A stretch of DNA of 64,000 nt from Halieaceae bacterium MED-G27 (GCA_002456975.1 NTKA01000001.1:1-64000); one strand, 5' to 3'; shown: positions 16,870-27,554, numbered from the stretch's first letter. Numbers and translations: made by a program. The notes: generated by a model from the sequence alone, not told the origin.

Positions 16870-17955
16870 TCAGAACCCGAAACTTATCTGGACCTGAATT
16901 TCGGTATCGTCGCGATGACCATCTGTGTGCGCATGACGCGATCGCAGCTCCGACTTCACGGAGATATTTTCACGGGCGAACCACTCGAGACCCACCCCCA
17001 TTCGTTTATCGATTCCAGAAGCGAAGTGAATTTCATCGTCGCCGACATTAACGTAGTAGAGCAGTAGGTATGCCATCAGCGAATCGGTTAGTCGGCGGCC
17101 AAGGTACTGAAAAGCCGACTGGTTCCAGTCGCCCGAGTCCGTTCGATTCGCAGACAATTCAGTGAGTGCCCGCCAGTCGCCCGAGTCCCAATAAGCCGAC
17201 CAGGACAGCATCTCGTAGGGGATATCCGCATTGCCATCGCCCATGGCGTCGTGCATTTCATGGTCATCATCCATGTGGCCATGCCCCATATCATCCATAC
17301 CATGATGTCCGCCATGGCTATGAAAGGGGTTATTTAAGTGATCAAGAATCTCATCGCGGTAGTAGCTCATCCTCGTCGTGAGTTCAGCATTAGGGGTCCA
17401 AGTCAGTGATGCGGTGTAAGACTTAACGCCGCGTGCAAACAAGTCATCCCCTTCAGACTGCCCTGTCCCAAGAACCACATCGTAGCCAAAGCCTGTGATA
17501 TCGGTGGGCTGGCCGCTGAGGCGTATACCCGCCTCGTGAACTGGAATAAAGCGGCCAAACACCAGTGGTCTGTTAATAGTGGGGTAGAAGAAGCGACCGT
17601 GATGGTAGCTGTCATTCCAATAGTTCACGGGCGTGTGCATCTTACCGATACTAATCGCGTGGTCACGGTTGAGCTCATAGCGGAGCCGAATGCGTTCGAG
17701 CGTTAGCTGATCCTCACGGTACTCCTGTGCCTGAAACGTACTCTCCGCCAGAAACGAGAGCTTGTCGGACAGATTACCCGTCAAAAACAGCGCAGATTCA
17801 CCCCACGCAGCTTCGCGATCAGATGCTCTCGCTGCATCAGAATTGGTGAGTTCCATGTGAGAGAAAAAATTGGCGTTGATGTCCTGCGCCTCAGTGTACC
17901 CAGCAGTAAAGCCGGCACTAAGCGCTACTAATGGCACCACTACTATTTTTTTCAT
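16870..17955 (-). CDS. Outer-membrane porin-like beta-barrel with His/Met/Asp-rich loop
   Basis: The ATG at 17955 gives a signal peptide (MKKIVVVPLVALSAG..., cleaved near residue 23) and 361 residues; the longer frame adds 16 unlikely residues. Alternating amphipathic segments and the C-terminal IQVQISFGF with terminal Phe are outer-membrane barrel signs. Residues 212-239 form a predicted loop with eight His, five Met and six Asp, suggesting metal binding. It is the first gene of the porin/PstS-like/kinase group, after the rpsA terminator. I infer a regulated outer-membrane uptake or sensing role; substrate unknown. Confidence 0.78.
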   Translation of the reverse strand: MKKIVVVPLVALSAGFTAGYTEAQDINANFFSHMELTNSDAARASDREAAWGESALFLTGNLSDKLSFLAESTFQAQEYREDQLTLERIRLRYELNRDHAISIGKMHTPVNYWNDSYHHGRFFYPTINRPLVFGRFIPVHEAGIRLSGQPTDITGFGYDVVLGTGQSEGDDLFARGVKSYTASLTWTPNAELTTRMSYYRDEILDHLNNPFHSHGGHHGMDDMGHGHMDDDHEMHDAMGDGNADIPYEMLSWSAYWDSGDWRALTELSANRTDSGDWNQSAFQYLGRRLTDSLMAYLLLYYVNVGDDEIHFASGIDKRMGVGLEWFARENISVKSELRSRHAHTDGHRDDTEIQVQISFGF

Positions 17956-18006
17956 GATGTCTACTGTACAGCCGTCGGATGTTTCCTCGATGGTAGCAAA
18001 CAAGTT

Positions 18007-18036
18007 AAAAAAAAAGCCGGCGAGTGCCGGCTTTTT
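18007..18036 (-). terminator. Rho-independent terminator downstream of rpsA
   Basis: A six-bp GC stem (gccggc / gccggc) with loop gagt is extended by A/T pairs. On the minus strand it is followed by a run of T residues. It lies about 25 bases past the rpsA stop and so separates rpsA from the porin-kinase group. Confidence 0.9.
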
Positions 18037-18061
18037 GGACTAAACGTTACAAAAGCGACAA

Positions 18062-19735
18062 TCACTGCTCATCCATCTGAGCCTTGATCAAATCACCAAT
18101 AGTACCAGGCGATGCTACGTCGTCCTGCTGCTTGAGAGACTCCACTGCTTCCTTCTCATCATCCACGTCCTTGGCTTTTATGGAGAGACCAATCGAGCGC
18201 GTCTTTCGGTCAACCGCTACGATCTTCGCTTCTACCTTGTCACCAACACTGAGGACTGAACGAGCATCCTCGGTGCGATCACGGCTGATATCAGCCACCT
18301 TCAGGTAACCCTCGGTCTCTTCATTCAACTTAATGTTGGCGCCCTTGGCATCCACCTCGGTAACCTCACCGATCACAATGGCGCCTTTGTCGTTCTCTGC
18401 GAGGTAGACAGTGAACGAATCTTCCTCAAGTTGCTTGATGCCCAAAGAGATTCGCTCGCGCTCAGGATCGATGCTGAGAATAACCGTCTCGATCTCATCG
18501 CCCTTCTTGTAATTGCGAACAGCCTCTTCGCCGGTTTCATTCCAGCTGATGTCGCTCAGGTGCACCAGGCCATCGATATTACCATCGAGACCGATGAAGA
18601 TACCGAAGTCAGTGATTGACTTAATAGATCCCGAAATCTTGTTGCCAATCGCGTGCTCCGCTGCGAATCCATCCCATGGGTTTTGCTGGCACTGCTTGAT
18701 GCCGAGCGAGATACGACGACGCTCCTGATCAATATCGAGAACCATCACCTCAACTTCGTCCCCTAGCTGAACAATTTTCGACGGGTGTACGTTCTTGTTG
18801 GTCCAATCCATTTCTGAAACGTGAACCAGACCTTCTACACCCTCTTCAATCTCAGCAAAGCAACCGTAATCGGTCAGATTGGTAATGCGAGCATTGGTTC
18901 GACTACCTTCAGGATAGCGGTTAGTAATTTCTATCCATGGGTCTTCACCCAACTGCTTGAGTCCGAGCGATACACGATTGCGCTCGCGGTCGAACTTCAG
19001 CACCTTCACATCCATTTCCTGGCCAACTTCAACCACCTCGCTTGGGTGCTTAATGCGCTTCCAAGCCATATCGGTAATGTGCAGTAGTCCGTCTACGCCA
19101 CCCAAGTCGACAAAAGCGCCGTAGTCGGTAAGGTTCTTGACCACCCCTTTGACGCTTTGGCCTTCCTGCAAATTTTGGAGCAACTCATCACGCTCAGCGC
19201 TGTTAGCTGCTTCCATTACCGCACGACGCGAAACAACGACATTGTTTCGCTTCTGGTCGAGCTTAATCACCTTGAATTCTAGCTCTTTGCCCTCGAGGTG
19301 CGCTGTCTCTCGAATGGGACGCACGTCGATCAGCGAGCCAGGCAGGAATGCGCGAATCGAATCGACATCAACAGTGAAACCGCCCTTCACCTTGCCATTG
19401 ATAACGCCCATGACCACTTCTTGCGCAACGTGTGCGGCCTCAAGCGTCTTCCATGCTTCAGCGCGCTTAGCCTTTTCCCGTGACAACTTGGTTTCACCAA
19501 AGCCATCCTCAACGGATTCCAGCGCCACCTGCACTTCGTCACCAACGCTCAGCGTGCATTCGCCACTCGCGTTAGTAAATTGATCTCTCGGAATAACTCC
19601 TTCCGACTTGAGCCCGGCGTGAACCGTGACCCACTCGTTATCGATATCGATAACAACACCAGTGACAATAGAGCCCGGCTCCATGTCGACTGTTTTCAAA
19701 CTTTCTTCGAATAGTTCGGCGAATGATTCGCTCAT
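18062..19735 (-). CDS. rpsA: 30S ribosomal protein S1
   Basis: The start at 19735 ([13 protein letters not shown]) gives 557 residues, the same as E. coli S1; the longer frame adds 15 residues of leader. Six S1/OB-fold repeats are visible, with repeated motifs such as [19 protein letters not shown] and [21 protein letters not shown]1 binds mRNA and helps start translation on the ribosome. aaagga lies eight bases before the ATG. It follows cmk in the conserved cmk-rpsA pair. Confidence 0.97.
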   Translation of the reverse strand: MSESFAELFEESLKTVDMEPGSIVTGVVIDIDNEWVTVHAGLKSEGVIPRDQFTNASGECTLSVGDEVQVALESVEDGFGETKLSREKAKRAEAWKTLEAAHVAQEVVMGVINGKVKGGFTVDVDSIRAFLPGSLIDVRPIRETAHLEGKELEFKVIKLDQKRNNVVVSRRAVMEAANSAERDELLQNLQEGQSVKGVVKNLTDYGAFVDLGGVDGLLHITDMAWKRIKHPSEVVEVGQEMDVKVLKFDRERNRVSLGLKQLGEDPWIEITNRYPEGSRTNARITNLTDYGCFAEIEEGVEGLVHVSEMDWTNKNVHPSKIVQLGDEVEVMVLDIDQERRRISLGIKQCQQNPWDGFAAEHAIGNKISGSIKSITDFGIFIGLDGNIDGLVHLSDISWNETGEEAVRNYKKGDEIETVILSIDPERERISLGIKQLEEDSFTVYLAENDKGAIVIGEVTEVDAKGANIKLNEETEGYLKVADISRDRTEDARSVLSVGDKVEAKIVAVDRKTRSIGLSIKAKDVDDEKEAVESLKQQDDVASPGTIGDLIKAQMDEQ

Positions 19736-19800
19736 AGTAGATCCTTTGATATCGCCACCTGAGTGGCTCCAGCATCCCAACTGTGCTGGATCTGTTTTAC
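19736..19800 (-). promoter_or_regulatory. rpsA leader with two hairpins before the ribosome-binding site
   Basis: On the minus strand the leader reads ccagca-(9 bases)-tgctgg, then gccac-tcag-gtggc, then aaagga and the rpsA ATG. Stacked hairpins just upstream of the rpsA start are the layout through which S1 represses its own synthesis in gammaproteobacteria such as E. coli. That S1 does so here is inference. Confidence 0.5.
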
Positions 19801-19837
19801 TTTGCGAACAGCGAGGAGTGGGCCTGTTACCGCTGTG

Positions 19838-20515
19838 TCACACAATCCCTCTGGAGGTAATGAGCGCCATGGCTCGGTCAAAGACTTGACTGGCTGACAG
19901 CTCAGTGCTGTCGATCACAACCGCGTCCTCGGCAGGTCTGAGTGGAGATGCAGATCGAGCACGATCTTTGGCGTCTCTCGCCTCTATGGCCTCCAGAAGG
20001 CGCGGCAGACTAACACTGTCGCCCTGTGCCTGCAACTGAAGCTGGCGCCGCAGTGCGCGCGCCTGCGCCGACGCCTCCAGAAACAACTTTAGATCGGCCT
20101 CGGGAAAGACCACGGAACCCATGTCTCTGCCGTCGGCAATCAATCCTGGTGCGACCGCCAATTCTCGCTGACGCGCAAGAAGTGCCTGACGTACCTTAGG
20201 AAATACAGCGACTGCAGACGCGCCTTCACCGCCGCGGACCGATCGAATGGGGATACTCACATCCGTGCCTTCATGAAAGACGCCAACGCCGTCATCAATT
20301 GGCTCAAACGTTACATCTAGCGAAGCTGCGATAGCTTCGAGCCCCAATTCATCATCCCAGGCGACACCGCGTTCACTCGCAACGTGGCCAACTACCCGAT
20401 ACAGCGCCCCACTATCTAATAGGTGAAACCCCAAGCGGTCGGCCAGCCTCCGCGCGAGACTGCCCTTACCCGCACCACTGGGGCCATCGACGCAGATGAC
20501 TGGTACTAACTGCAT
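19838..20515 (-). CDS. cmk: Cytidylate kinase
   Basis: The 225-residue protein has the P-loop VDGPSGAGKGSLARRLA near its N-terminus and the Cmk-specific LDSGALYRVV and IADGRDMGSVVFPEA segments. It phosphorylates CMP and dCMP. It lies three bases past aroA and is followed by rpsA, the usual order. Confidence 0.96.
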   Translation of the reverse strand: MQLVPVICVDGPSGAGKGSLARRLADRLGFHLLDSGALYRVVGHVASERGVAWDDELGLEAIAASLDVTFEPIDDGVGVFHEGTDVSIPIRSVRGGEGASAVAVFPKVRQALLARQRELAVAPGLIADGRDMGSVVFPEADLKLFLEASAQARALRRQLQLQAQGDSVSLPRLLEAIEARDAKDRARSASPLRPAEDAVVIDSTELSASQVFDRAMALITSRGIV

Positions 20516-20518
20516 TAT

Positions 20519-21817
20519 TTAAAGAGCTTCGGTAATCCGAAGGCCAATACCCTTCGATAGCGACGCAAAGTTTGGGAAGGAAGTAGCGACGTGATCGCAA
20601 TCGTTGACGATGATGTCACCGTTAGCCCTCAGCGCTGCAATGGAGAAACTCATGGCGATCCGATGATCGTGATAGGTATCGATCTCGCCACCCGTCATCC
20701 GCCCACCTTGAATTCGAATACCATCGGGCATCACCTCGTTCGCAATGCCTAACCGAGTAAGCCCTTCAGCCATCGAGGCGATTCGATCGCTTTCCTTTAC
20801 CCGCAATTCTTCAGCACCCGATAGCACTGTCTCACCATCGGCGCAGGCTGCAGCGATGAACAGCACCGGAAATTCATCAATAGCAAGCGGCACGAGCTCC
20901 TCTGGAATTTCGATTCCCTTCAACTTGGCCGATCTCACACTTAAGTCAGCAACAGGTTCGCCGCCAACTGTGCGCTCATTCATTATCTCAATATCGGCAC
21001 CCATCAGCGTGAGGATAGTGATAACCCCCGAGCGCGTCGGGTTAATGCCAACGTGTTCAAGAATAAGATCTGAGCCCTCACTGATCGATGCAGCGACCAG
21101 AAAAAACGCCGCTGAAGAAATATCTGCAGGAATATCCAATTGGGCACCCTGAAGATTGCCACCGCCGCTGAGACTAATAACGCCGTTTTCCGAATCTACT
21201 GCGTAACCGAAACCCTGCAACATTCGCTCAGTGTGGTCACGTGTCGGTGCCGGCTCGATGACCGACGTTCTTCCCTCGGCATACAGCCCCGCTAGCAACA
21301 CACATGACTTCACCTGCGCACTCGCCATTGGCATTACGTAATGTATTCCTTTTAGCGATTGTCCACCTCGAACCGTCAGTGGTGGCCGCTCGTCATGGCT
21401 ATCGATGACGGCACCCATTTGTTGCAACGGGGTAATAACCCGCCCCATCGGACGTTTCGTGAGTGAAGCGTCACCCGTCATCGTGGCGTCGAAAGATTGT
21501 GCAGCAAGGAGCCCACTAATCAGACGAATACTAGTTCCCGAGTTACCCATATCAAGCGTCTCATTGGGCTCCTTGAGCCCATGAAGGCCGACACCTTGAA
21601 TCCGGACTTGGCCATCGCGCGGTCCGTCGATAGTGACGCCCATGGCCCTAAACGCATTCACTGTACACAACGCGTCTTGACCCTCAAGAAAGCCGGTCGC
21701 CTCAGTAATACCCTCCGCTATCGATCCGAGCATGATCGTTCGATGTGAAATCGATTTGTCACCCGGAGCACGCAATCGGCCAGTGATAGAGCCACCAGGC
21801 TTAACTTGAAACCGCAT
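20519..21817 (-). CDS. aroA: 3-phosphoshikimate 1-carboxyvinyltransferase (EPSP synthase)
   Basis: The 432-residue protein has the substrate-binding APGDKSISHR near residue 17, TGDASLTKRPMGRV around 115, and KESDRIASM near residue 340. It joins PEP to shikimate-3-phosphate in the shikimate pathway. The ATG overlaps the tyrA stop (TAATG). In Pseudomonas the two genes are fused; here they are separate but coupled. Confidence 0.97.
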   Translation of the reverse strand: MRFQVKPGGSITGRLRAPGDKSISHRTIMLGSIAEGITEATGFLEGQDALCTVNAFRAMGVTIDGPRDGQVRIQGVGLHGLKEPNETLDMGNSGTSIRLISGLLAAQSFDATMTGDASLTKRPMGRVITPLQQMGAVIDSHDERPPLTVRGGQSLKGIHYVMPMASAQVKSCVLLAGLYAEGRTSVIEPAPTRDHTERMLQGFGYAVDSENGVISLSGGGNLQGAQLDIPADISSAAFFLVAASISEGSDLILEHVGINPTRSGVITILTLMGADIEIMNERTVGGEPVADLSVRSAKLKGIEIPEELVPLAIDEFPVLFIAAACADGETVLSGAEELRVKESDRIASMAEGLTRLGIANEVMPDGIRIQGGRMTGGEIDTYHDHRIAMSFSIAALRANGDIIVNDCDHVATSFPNFASLSKGIGLRITEAL

Positions 21818-22716
21818 TAGTCTGTATCCACCCCTTCAGATTGAACAGGATTTAGAATGTCATCGTGAGCTCTTCGATGCTCTCGACACGCCAAAAAATA
21901 GGCCTTTAATGCTTCATCGTCTCCGGCTTCGATTAATCCCCTTAATCGCGCCATTTGCTCGCCGAACTGGTCAATCGATGTCAGGAGTGCCGCCCGATTG
22001 GTCTCGGCAATATCGGCCCACATTGTCGGATCGGACCCTGCGATTCGGGTCATGTCCCGCAACGCGCCGCCACCGTGGATGGTCGGCTCTGCGGAATCAT
22101 CGGCAAGCGCAGCTGTCAAGGCATAGGCGACCATATGCGGCATATGCGAACTCGATGCCAACACCGCATCGTGCTGATCAACCTCCATTCGCCGTAGATA
22201 TGCCCCGGTCAGCTGCCACATCGCCTCGACTTGCTCCACGGCATCTGTATCAGTTGTCGCCAGTGGCGTCAGAATCACCTCTCGCCCCGAAAATAGTGAC
22301 GCATCGGACGCTTGTACACCGCTGTGCTCTGATCCTGCTATCGGATGAGCGGGTACGAAACGGTCGTAGGCTTGCTGCGGACCGTTAATCACAAAACCTT
22401 TGATGCTCGCCATGTCAGTCACAACGGGGGAGCGTTCGAGACGAGCGCAGCGGGTAACGATGTCAGCAAGCAAGTTCCCGGTGGCCTTAGGAGGTGCACC
22501 CACCACCACCATGTCAGCTATCGACAAAACCTCGTCCAAATCCAGGGAGTAGCGATCAATCACGCCAAGCTCAAGACCCAAGGCAAGACTCGGCTCGCGG
22601 GGTCCCCAACCAATGAGCTCTCCGTCCCAAGTCGAGGCCTTTAACGCTCTCGCCAGGGAGCCAGAGATGAGACCCAGCCCTAGCACCGCGACCGACTGAC
22701 ATGAAAAGGACACCAT
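21817..22716 (-). CDS. tyrA: Prephenate dehydrogenase
   Basis: The 299-residue protein starts with a Rossmann motif, VLGLGLISGSLARAL. It continues with the prephenate dehydrogenase signature around PAHPIAGSEHSGVQ (about 122-135) and a helical C-terminal dimer domain. It converts prephenate to 4-hydroxyphenylpyruvate for tyrosine synthesis. It lacks an ACT or chorismate mutase domain; mutase is supplied by the adjacent pheA. The ATG overlaps the pheA stop (TGATG). Confidence 0.93.
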   Translation of the reverse strand: MVSFSCQSVAVLGLGLISGSLARALKASTWDGELIGWGPREPSLALGLELGVIDRYSLDLDEVLSIADMVVVGAPPKATGNLLADIVTRCARLERSPVVTDMASIKGFVINGPQQAYDRFVPAHPIAGSEHSGVQASDASLFSGREVILTPLATTDTDAVEQVEAMWQLTGAYLRRMEVDQHDAVLASSSHMPHMVAYALTAALADDSAEPTIHGGGALRDMTRIAGSDPTMWADIAETNRAALLTSIDQFGEQMARLRGLIEAGDDEALKAYFLACREHRRAHDDILNPVQSEGVDTD

Positions 22717-23810
22717 CAGATGGGGGCTTTAGGGTAGGAGCCCAACGGCTTCAGCAAAATCGAATTTTCCTCTAGCGCTGCGACCACCTCTCGAATAAGC
22801 GGATCCGTTAAATGTCCCTCAAATTCGATAAAGAACATGTAAGTCCACTTTTCTGTTTTGGACGGTCGAGAGTCGATACGGGTCAGACTAATTCCGCGCT
22901 CCTCGAAGGGGCGTAACAAACTGAGAAGTGCACCCGGCCGATTTCGACTCGCTATCAGAATCGACGTCTTGTCCTCGCCACTCGCCGGTACACTGTCGCG
23001 CCCGATCACAAAGAATCTTGTCGTGTTGTGAGCGATATCTTGAATAGCCTCAGATAACTTTATTAAGCGATAGTTATCGGCGGCCAAATCACCGGCAATG
23101 GCTGCGATGCCAGGCTCTGCCTGCGCTCGCACCGCCGCCTCGCCATTGCTCCGGCAGACGTCGCGCGGCACGCCCGGCAGATTGGCATCGAGCCATTCTC
23201 GACACTGTCCAAGTGCCTGCTCATGCCCACAAACGGCAGTGATTGACTCCATAGTAGTGTCAGCGCCTGCCAGCAGGTGATGAACAATTGGTAACTCGAC
23301 TTCTCCTACGATATGGAGCGCCGACTCCAAGAAGCAGTCTAACGTCTGACCAACCATACCCTCGGTTGAGTTCTCCACCGGCACTACAGCCATGTCGCAC
23401 ACCCGGTCTTCGACCTGACGAAAAACATCGCGGATTGTCGGTGCAGATTGGTGGATAGCAGATTGGCCAAAATGTTTGATGGCCGCCGCTTGTGAATAGG
23501 TGCCCGAAGGCCCCAAAAAGCCAACGGTCAGTGGGCGCTCCAGCGCCAAACAGCTCGACATGATTTCGCGGAAAATGCGCGCAGCAAAGTCAGCGGGGAG
23601 TGGTCCAGGATTGGCCTGCTGAATCGCCCGAAGAATCTGCGCTTCGCGCTCGGGCCGATAAAACAGCGCATCGCCAGACCGGGTCGTTGCCAGCTTTATC
23701 TCAGCAACACGGCGTGCACAATCCGCTCGCTGGTTAATCAGCATCAATAATTGACGATCAATATCGTCAATTTCAGCCCTGATTGCTGCTAAGTCCTCGT
23801 CACTTGCCAT
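22716..23810 (-). CDS. pheA: Bifunctional chorismate mutase / prephenate dehydratase
   Basis: The 364-residue P-protein has an AroQ mutase domain (1-90, IRAEIDDIDRQLLMLINQRA), the dehydratase domain (about 95-270, FLGPSGTYSQAAA) and a C-terminal ACT domain (RPGALLSLLRPFEERGISL, then DSRPS), the usual site for phenylalanine feedback. It makes phenylpyruvate from chorismate. It lies 15 bases past serC. The hisC2 gene often found between pheA and tyrA in Pseudomonas is missing. Confidence 0.96.
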   Translation of the reverse strand: MASDEDLAAIRAEIDDIDRQLLMLINQRADCARRVAEIKLATTRSGDALFYRPEREAQILRAIQQANPGPLPADFAARIFREIMSSCLALERPLTVGFLGPSGTYSQAAAIKHFGQSAIHQSAPTIRDVFRQVEDRVCDMAVVPVENSTEGMVGQTLDCFLESALHIVGEVELPIVHHLLAGADTTMESITAVCGHEQALGQCREWLDANLPGVPRDVCRSNGEAAVRAQAEPGIAAIAGDLAADNYRLIKLSEAIQDIAHNTTRFFVIGRDSVPASGEDKTSILIASRNRPGALLSLLRPFEERGISLTRIDSRPSKTEKWTYMFFIEFEGHLTDPLIREVVAALEENSILLKPLGSYPKAPI

Positions 23811-23825
23811 TAGTTAGTCTAACCA

Positions 23826-24905
23826 CTACGCCTGTTGCTGTTCGAAACGATGCATGAAATCACACAATGCTTCAACGGAGGATTTTTCAACCGCGTTGTA
23901 AATACTCGCCCGCATACCCCCGACCGAGCGATGCCCCTTCAGATTCAAGAGCGATTCTTGCTCGGCGTGCTCTAAGAACAAGGCGTCCAACTCAGGCCTC
24001 GCCAAGGTGAACGGCACGTTCATTAAAGAACGGTACCGGGGCTCTGTAGGATTACTGTAGAAATCAGATTGATCAATTAACGAGTAAAGCATCTCTGCTT
24101 TTTGACGGTTGACGGCCTCCATAGCCACTAGGCCACCCCTATGTTCCAACCACTCGAACACAAGACCAGCAAGATAAATAGCGTAAGTAGGCGGCGTGTT
24201 GTACATCGACTCATTCTCAGCCGCTAATGTCCAATTCAATGTCGACGGCGCATCCGTTCGCGCTCGCCCCAGCAAGTCATTATGGACGATTGCAATACAT
24301 AGACCGGCGGGACCGATATTTTTTTGAGCCCCTGCGTAAATGACACCAAACGCATCGACATCGATGGGCCTCGATAAAATAGTTGAGGACATGTCAGCCA
24401 CTAACGGCGCCTCGGTCACGGGAACAAAATCAAACTCCAAACCCCCGATCGTCTCGTTAGGACAGTAATGGCAGTAAGCGGCACCCGAGGACCAAGACCA
24501 CATCGCTACGTCAGGTATCGTAGTAAAATTGGATGACTCTGAGCTCGCCACCAAATTGACATCAACATAGCGCGAGGCCTCGGCTCGTGCTTTCTTGGAC
24601 CACTGCCCGGTCACTAGTTGATCGACGACGTCGCCGGGACCTGCAAGGTTGATGGGAATACTCGAGAACTGCTGTGACGCACCGCCCTGTAAAAAAAGGA
24701 CACGGTAGGAGTCAGAGATACCCAACAAACGCCGCAACGACTCCTCTGCACGCCGCTTTGTCTCGACAAAAGCCTTACTCCTGTGACTCACTTCCATGAC
24801 GGAAGCGCCAGACCCCTGCCAGTCGAGCAACTCACTTTGTGCTCTTTCTAATACCTCGGTGGGCATCGCCGCCGGGCCCGCACAAAAATTATGCGCCCGC
24901 CTCAC
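23826..24905 (-). CDS. serC: Phosphoserine aminotransferase
   Basis: The 359-residue PLP enzyme opens with [11 protein letters not shown], the SerC N-terminal signature. It has the PLP lysine K195 in [11 protein letters not shown], and [11 protein letters not shown] around 75-85. It makes phosphoserine, and in many bacteria also an intermediate of pyridoxal phosphate synthesis. The start is a GTG overlapping the gyrA stop (GTGA). The N-terminus then matches the usual family start closely. Confidence 0.96.
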   Translation of the reverse strand: MRRAHNFCAGPAAMPTEVLERAQSELLDWQGSGASVMEVSHRSKAFVETKRRAEESLRRLLGISDSYRVLFLQGGASQQFSSIPINLAGPGDVVDQLVTGQWSKKARAEASRYVDVNLVASSESSNFTTIPDVAMWSWSSGAAYCHYCPNETIGGLEFDFVPVTEAPLVADMSSTILSRPIDVDAFGVIYAGAQKNIGPAGLCIAIVHNDLLGRARTDAPSTLNWTLAAENESMYNTPPTYAIYLAGLVFEWLEHRGGLVAMEAVNRQKAEMLYSLIDQSDFYSNPTEPRYRSLMNVPFTLARPELDALFLEHAEQESLLNLKGHRSVGGMRASIYNAVEKSSVEALCDFMHRFEQQQA

Positions 24906-27511
24906 TCGTCGGTTGCGTCCGAGCCGCCCTCTTCTTCGGCATTTACTGACTCCGCGGGTGCCGCTTCAACATCGTCTTCTGCGATTCGACTGACGCTGAC
25001 TAAAGCTTCTCCATCGCGTGTTCTGATAACACGCACACCCTGGGTGTTACGACCTAGCAGACTCACCTCGTCGACTCGAGTGCGAACGGCTGTCCCTTGA
25101 TTAGAGATCAACATCATCTCGTCGCCATCCCAGACTTGAACAGCGCCCACCAACGAGCCGTTGCGGGCTGAGGTTGACATGGCGATCACACCTTTTCCGC
25201 CTCGACCCTTTGCTGGGAACTCCGCGTTTTCGGTGCGCTTGCCGTAACCATTCTCGGTAACGGTCAAAATTCGCCCATCGGTTTTCGGTACTATCAGCGA
25301 GATCAGCTTGTGGCCGGTCGGCAAATTAATACCCCGGACACCGCGCGCAGTTCTTCCCATCGCGCGAACCTGTGACTCATTAAAGCGAGTGGCCTTGCCC
25401 TCGGTAGAAAACAACATGAGGTCGCTGTCGCCATCGGTCACTGCTGTGCCTACCAACACATCATCCTCGTCGAGCTCGATAGCGCGCAGACCCACGCTTC
25501 GCTGGCGAGCAAACTGTGTCGCTGCTGTCTTCTTAACTGTCCCTTTTTCGGTGGCCATAAAGATGAACTTGTCATCATCGTAGCCATCAATCGGCAAAAT
25601 CGAAGTAATGCGCTCCCCCTCATCGAGTGGCAGCAAGTTCACCATCGGACGACCACGCGAATTACGGCTGGCCAACGGAATATGAAACACCTTCAGCCAG
25701 TAGACCTTCCCTAAATTCGAGAAACACAAGACGGTGGCGTGCGTACTCGCAATCAGCAGATGCTCGACGAAGTCCTCGTCTTTTACTGCTGTCGCACTTC
25801 GACCGGTGCCACCTCGGCGCTGTGCCTGGTAATCAGTCAGCGACTGCGTTTTCGCATAACCACCATGCGAGATAGTGACCACGCGATCCTCTTCCGTGAT
25901 CAGATCTTCCACCGTCAGATCGTGCGCCGAATCGGTGATCTCAGTGAGCCGATCATCACCAAAGTCTTCGACTAGCTCTTCAAGCTCTTCACGAATGACC
26001 AATCGCAGACGGTCTGGATCACCCAAGATGTCGAGAAGATCTGCAATTTCAGCCACCTTATCCGAGTACTCTTGGAGCAGTTTTTCGTGTTCGAGACCGG
26101 TCAAGCGATTCAATCGGAGATCGAGGATGGCTTGGGCCTGAGCCGGAGACAAGTGATATCGGCCATCAATCAGGCCGAAATCGCCCTCCAGATCGTCAGG
26201 CCGGCAAGCTGATTCACCGGCGCGCTCGAGCATCGCGCTGACATCCCCAGGGACCCAGCTCGCAGCGACCAAACGCTCTCGAGCTTCTGCCGCCGTCGGC
26301 GAGGTCTTGATCGTCTCGATAATCTCATCAATGTTGGCAAGTGCGACTGCGAGACCCTCGAGCACATGGCCACGTTCGCGTGCTTTGCGCAATAAGAAGA
26401 GTGTTCGACGGGTCACAACCTCGCGGCGATGGCGGACAAACGCCTCGATAATCTCTTTTAGGTTGAGAACCTTTGGCTGGCCGTCAACAAGGGCGACCAT
26501 ATTAATACCAACAACACTTTGCAGCTGGGTTTGGGCGTACAGATTGTTGAGGACGACATCGCCAACCTCACCCCGCCGCAACTCGATGACAACTCGCAAA
26601 CCATCCTTGTCCGACTCGTCACGCAGCTCAGTGATACCCTCAATCTTCTTCTCTTTCACCAGCTCTGCAATTCGTTCGAGCAAGCGCGCCTTGTTCAACT
26701 GATAGGGAATCTCGTGGATGATGATCGTATCTTTGCCTTTGGCATCGTCGGTAACCACTTCGGCACGGGCGCGGACATAAATTCGGCCTCGGCCTGTGCG
26801 ATAAGCCTGAACAATGCCGGCACGTCCCGTAATAATGGCGCCCGTCGGAAAATCGGGACCGGGAATGTAACGAATGAGGTCGTCTACCGTGATCTCTGGG
26901 TTTTCCAACACCGCGAGACAGCCTGCCACCACTTCGCGCATATTATGAGGAGGAATATTCGTCGCCATACCAACGGCAATACCCGCTGATCCATTAACGA
27001 GGAGATTGGGAACCCGCGTCGGCAGCACAACCGGAATGTGCTCGGTACCGTCGTAGTTCTCTGCAAAATCGACTGTTTCTTTTTCCAGGTCGGCGAGCAG
27101 GGAATGCGCTAACTTTTCCATTCGGATTTCGGTATAGCGCATCGCCGCTGCCGAATCGCCATCAATCGACCCAAAGTTTCCCTGACCATCAACTAGTGGA
27201 TATCGGAGTGAAAACGACTGAGCCATTCGGACGATTGTGTCGTAGACCGCGGAGTCGCCGTGCGGGTGATATTTACCGATAACATCGCCCACGACCCGCG
27301 CCGATTTCTTGTAAGCCTTGTTCCAGTCGTTGTTGAGCTCATTCATCGCGAATAAAACGCGTCGATGCACAGGTTTCAACCCATCTCTAACGTCTGGTAG
27401 GGCCCGCCCCACGATGACGCTCATCGCATAATCCATGTAGGACTGCTTGAGCTCGTCTTCGATATTAATGGGGTGGACTTCTTGTGCTAAGTCTTCTTGC
27501 TGATCTGCCAT
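24902..27511 (-). CDS. gyrA: DNA gyrase subunit A
   Basis: The 869-residue protein has the catalytic tyrosine in AMRYTEIRM (Y126, E. coli Y122). Its quinolone-resistance region [16 protein letters not shown] keeps Ser and Asp at positions 87 and 91, matching E. coli S83 and D87, so the common resistance changes are absent. The C-terminal domain carries the GyrA box (QRRGGTG) and an acidic tail. It cleaves and rejoins DNA to add negative supercoils with GyrB. It is the first gene of the gyrA-to-rpsA run. Confidence 0.98.
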   Translation of the reverse strand: MADQQEDLAQEVHPINIEDELKQSYMDYAMSVIVGRALPDVRDGLKPVHRRVLFAMNELNNDWNKAYKKSARVVGDVIGKYHPHGDSAVYDTIVRMAQSFSLRYPLVDGQGNFGSIDGDSAAAMRYTEIRMEKLAHSLLADLEKETVDFAENYDGTEHIPVVLPTRVPNLLVNGSAGIAVGMATNIPPHNMREVVAGCLAVLENPEITVDDLIRYIPGPDFPTGAIITGRAGIVQAYRTGRGRIYVRARAEVVTDDAKGKDTIIIHEIPYQLNKARLLERIAELVKEKKIEGITELRDESDKDGLRVVIELRRGEVGDVVLNNLYAQTQLQSVVGINMVALVDGQPKVLNLKEIIEAFVRHRREVVTRRTLFLLRKARERGHVLEGLAVALANIDEIIETIKTSPTAAEARERLVAASWVPGDVSAMLERAGESACRPDDLEGDFGLIDGRYHLSPAQAQAILDLRLNRLTGLEHEKLLQEYSDKVAEIADLLDILGDPDRLRLVIREELEELVEDFGDDRLTEITDSAHDLTVEDLITEEDRVVTISHGGYAKTQSLTDYQAQRRGGTGRSATAVKDEDFVEHLLIASTHATVLCFSNLGKVYWLKVFHIPLASRNSRGRPMVNLLPLDEGERITSILPIDGYDDDKFIFMATEKGTVKKTAATQFARQRSVGLRAIELDEDDVLVGTAVTDGDSDLMLFSTEGKATRFNESQVRAMGRTARGVRGINLPTGHKLISLIVPKTDGRILTVTENGYGKRTENAEFPAKGRGGKGVIAMSTSARNGSLVGAVQVWDGDEMMLISNQGTAVRTRVDEVSLLGRNTQGVRVIRTRDGEALVSVSRIAEDDVEAAPAESVNAEEEGGSDATDE

Positions 27512-27554
27512 TAGGCCTACTTTTTTTCGAGCAGGAGAACCACTCGATACCTAC

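Noticed and set aside
14560-17955. Recent horizontal transfer island with mobile genes
   Set aside because: No integrase, transposase, direct-repeat borders or clear shift in codon use was seen. It is reported as an insertion in gene order, not as a mobile element.
24902-27511. Quinolone-resistance changes in gyrA
   Set aside because: The positions matching E. coli Ser83 and Asp87 are Ser and Asp, the susceptible state.
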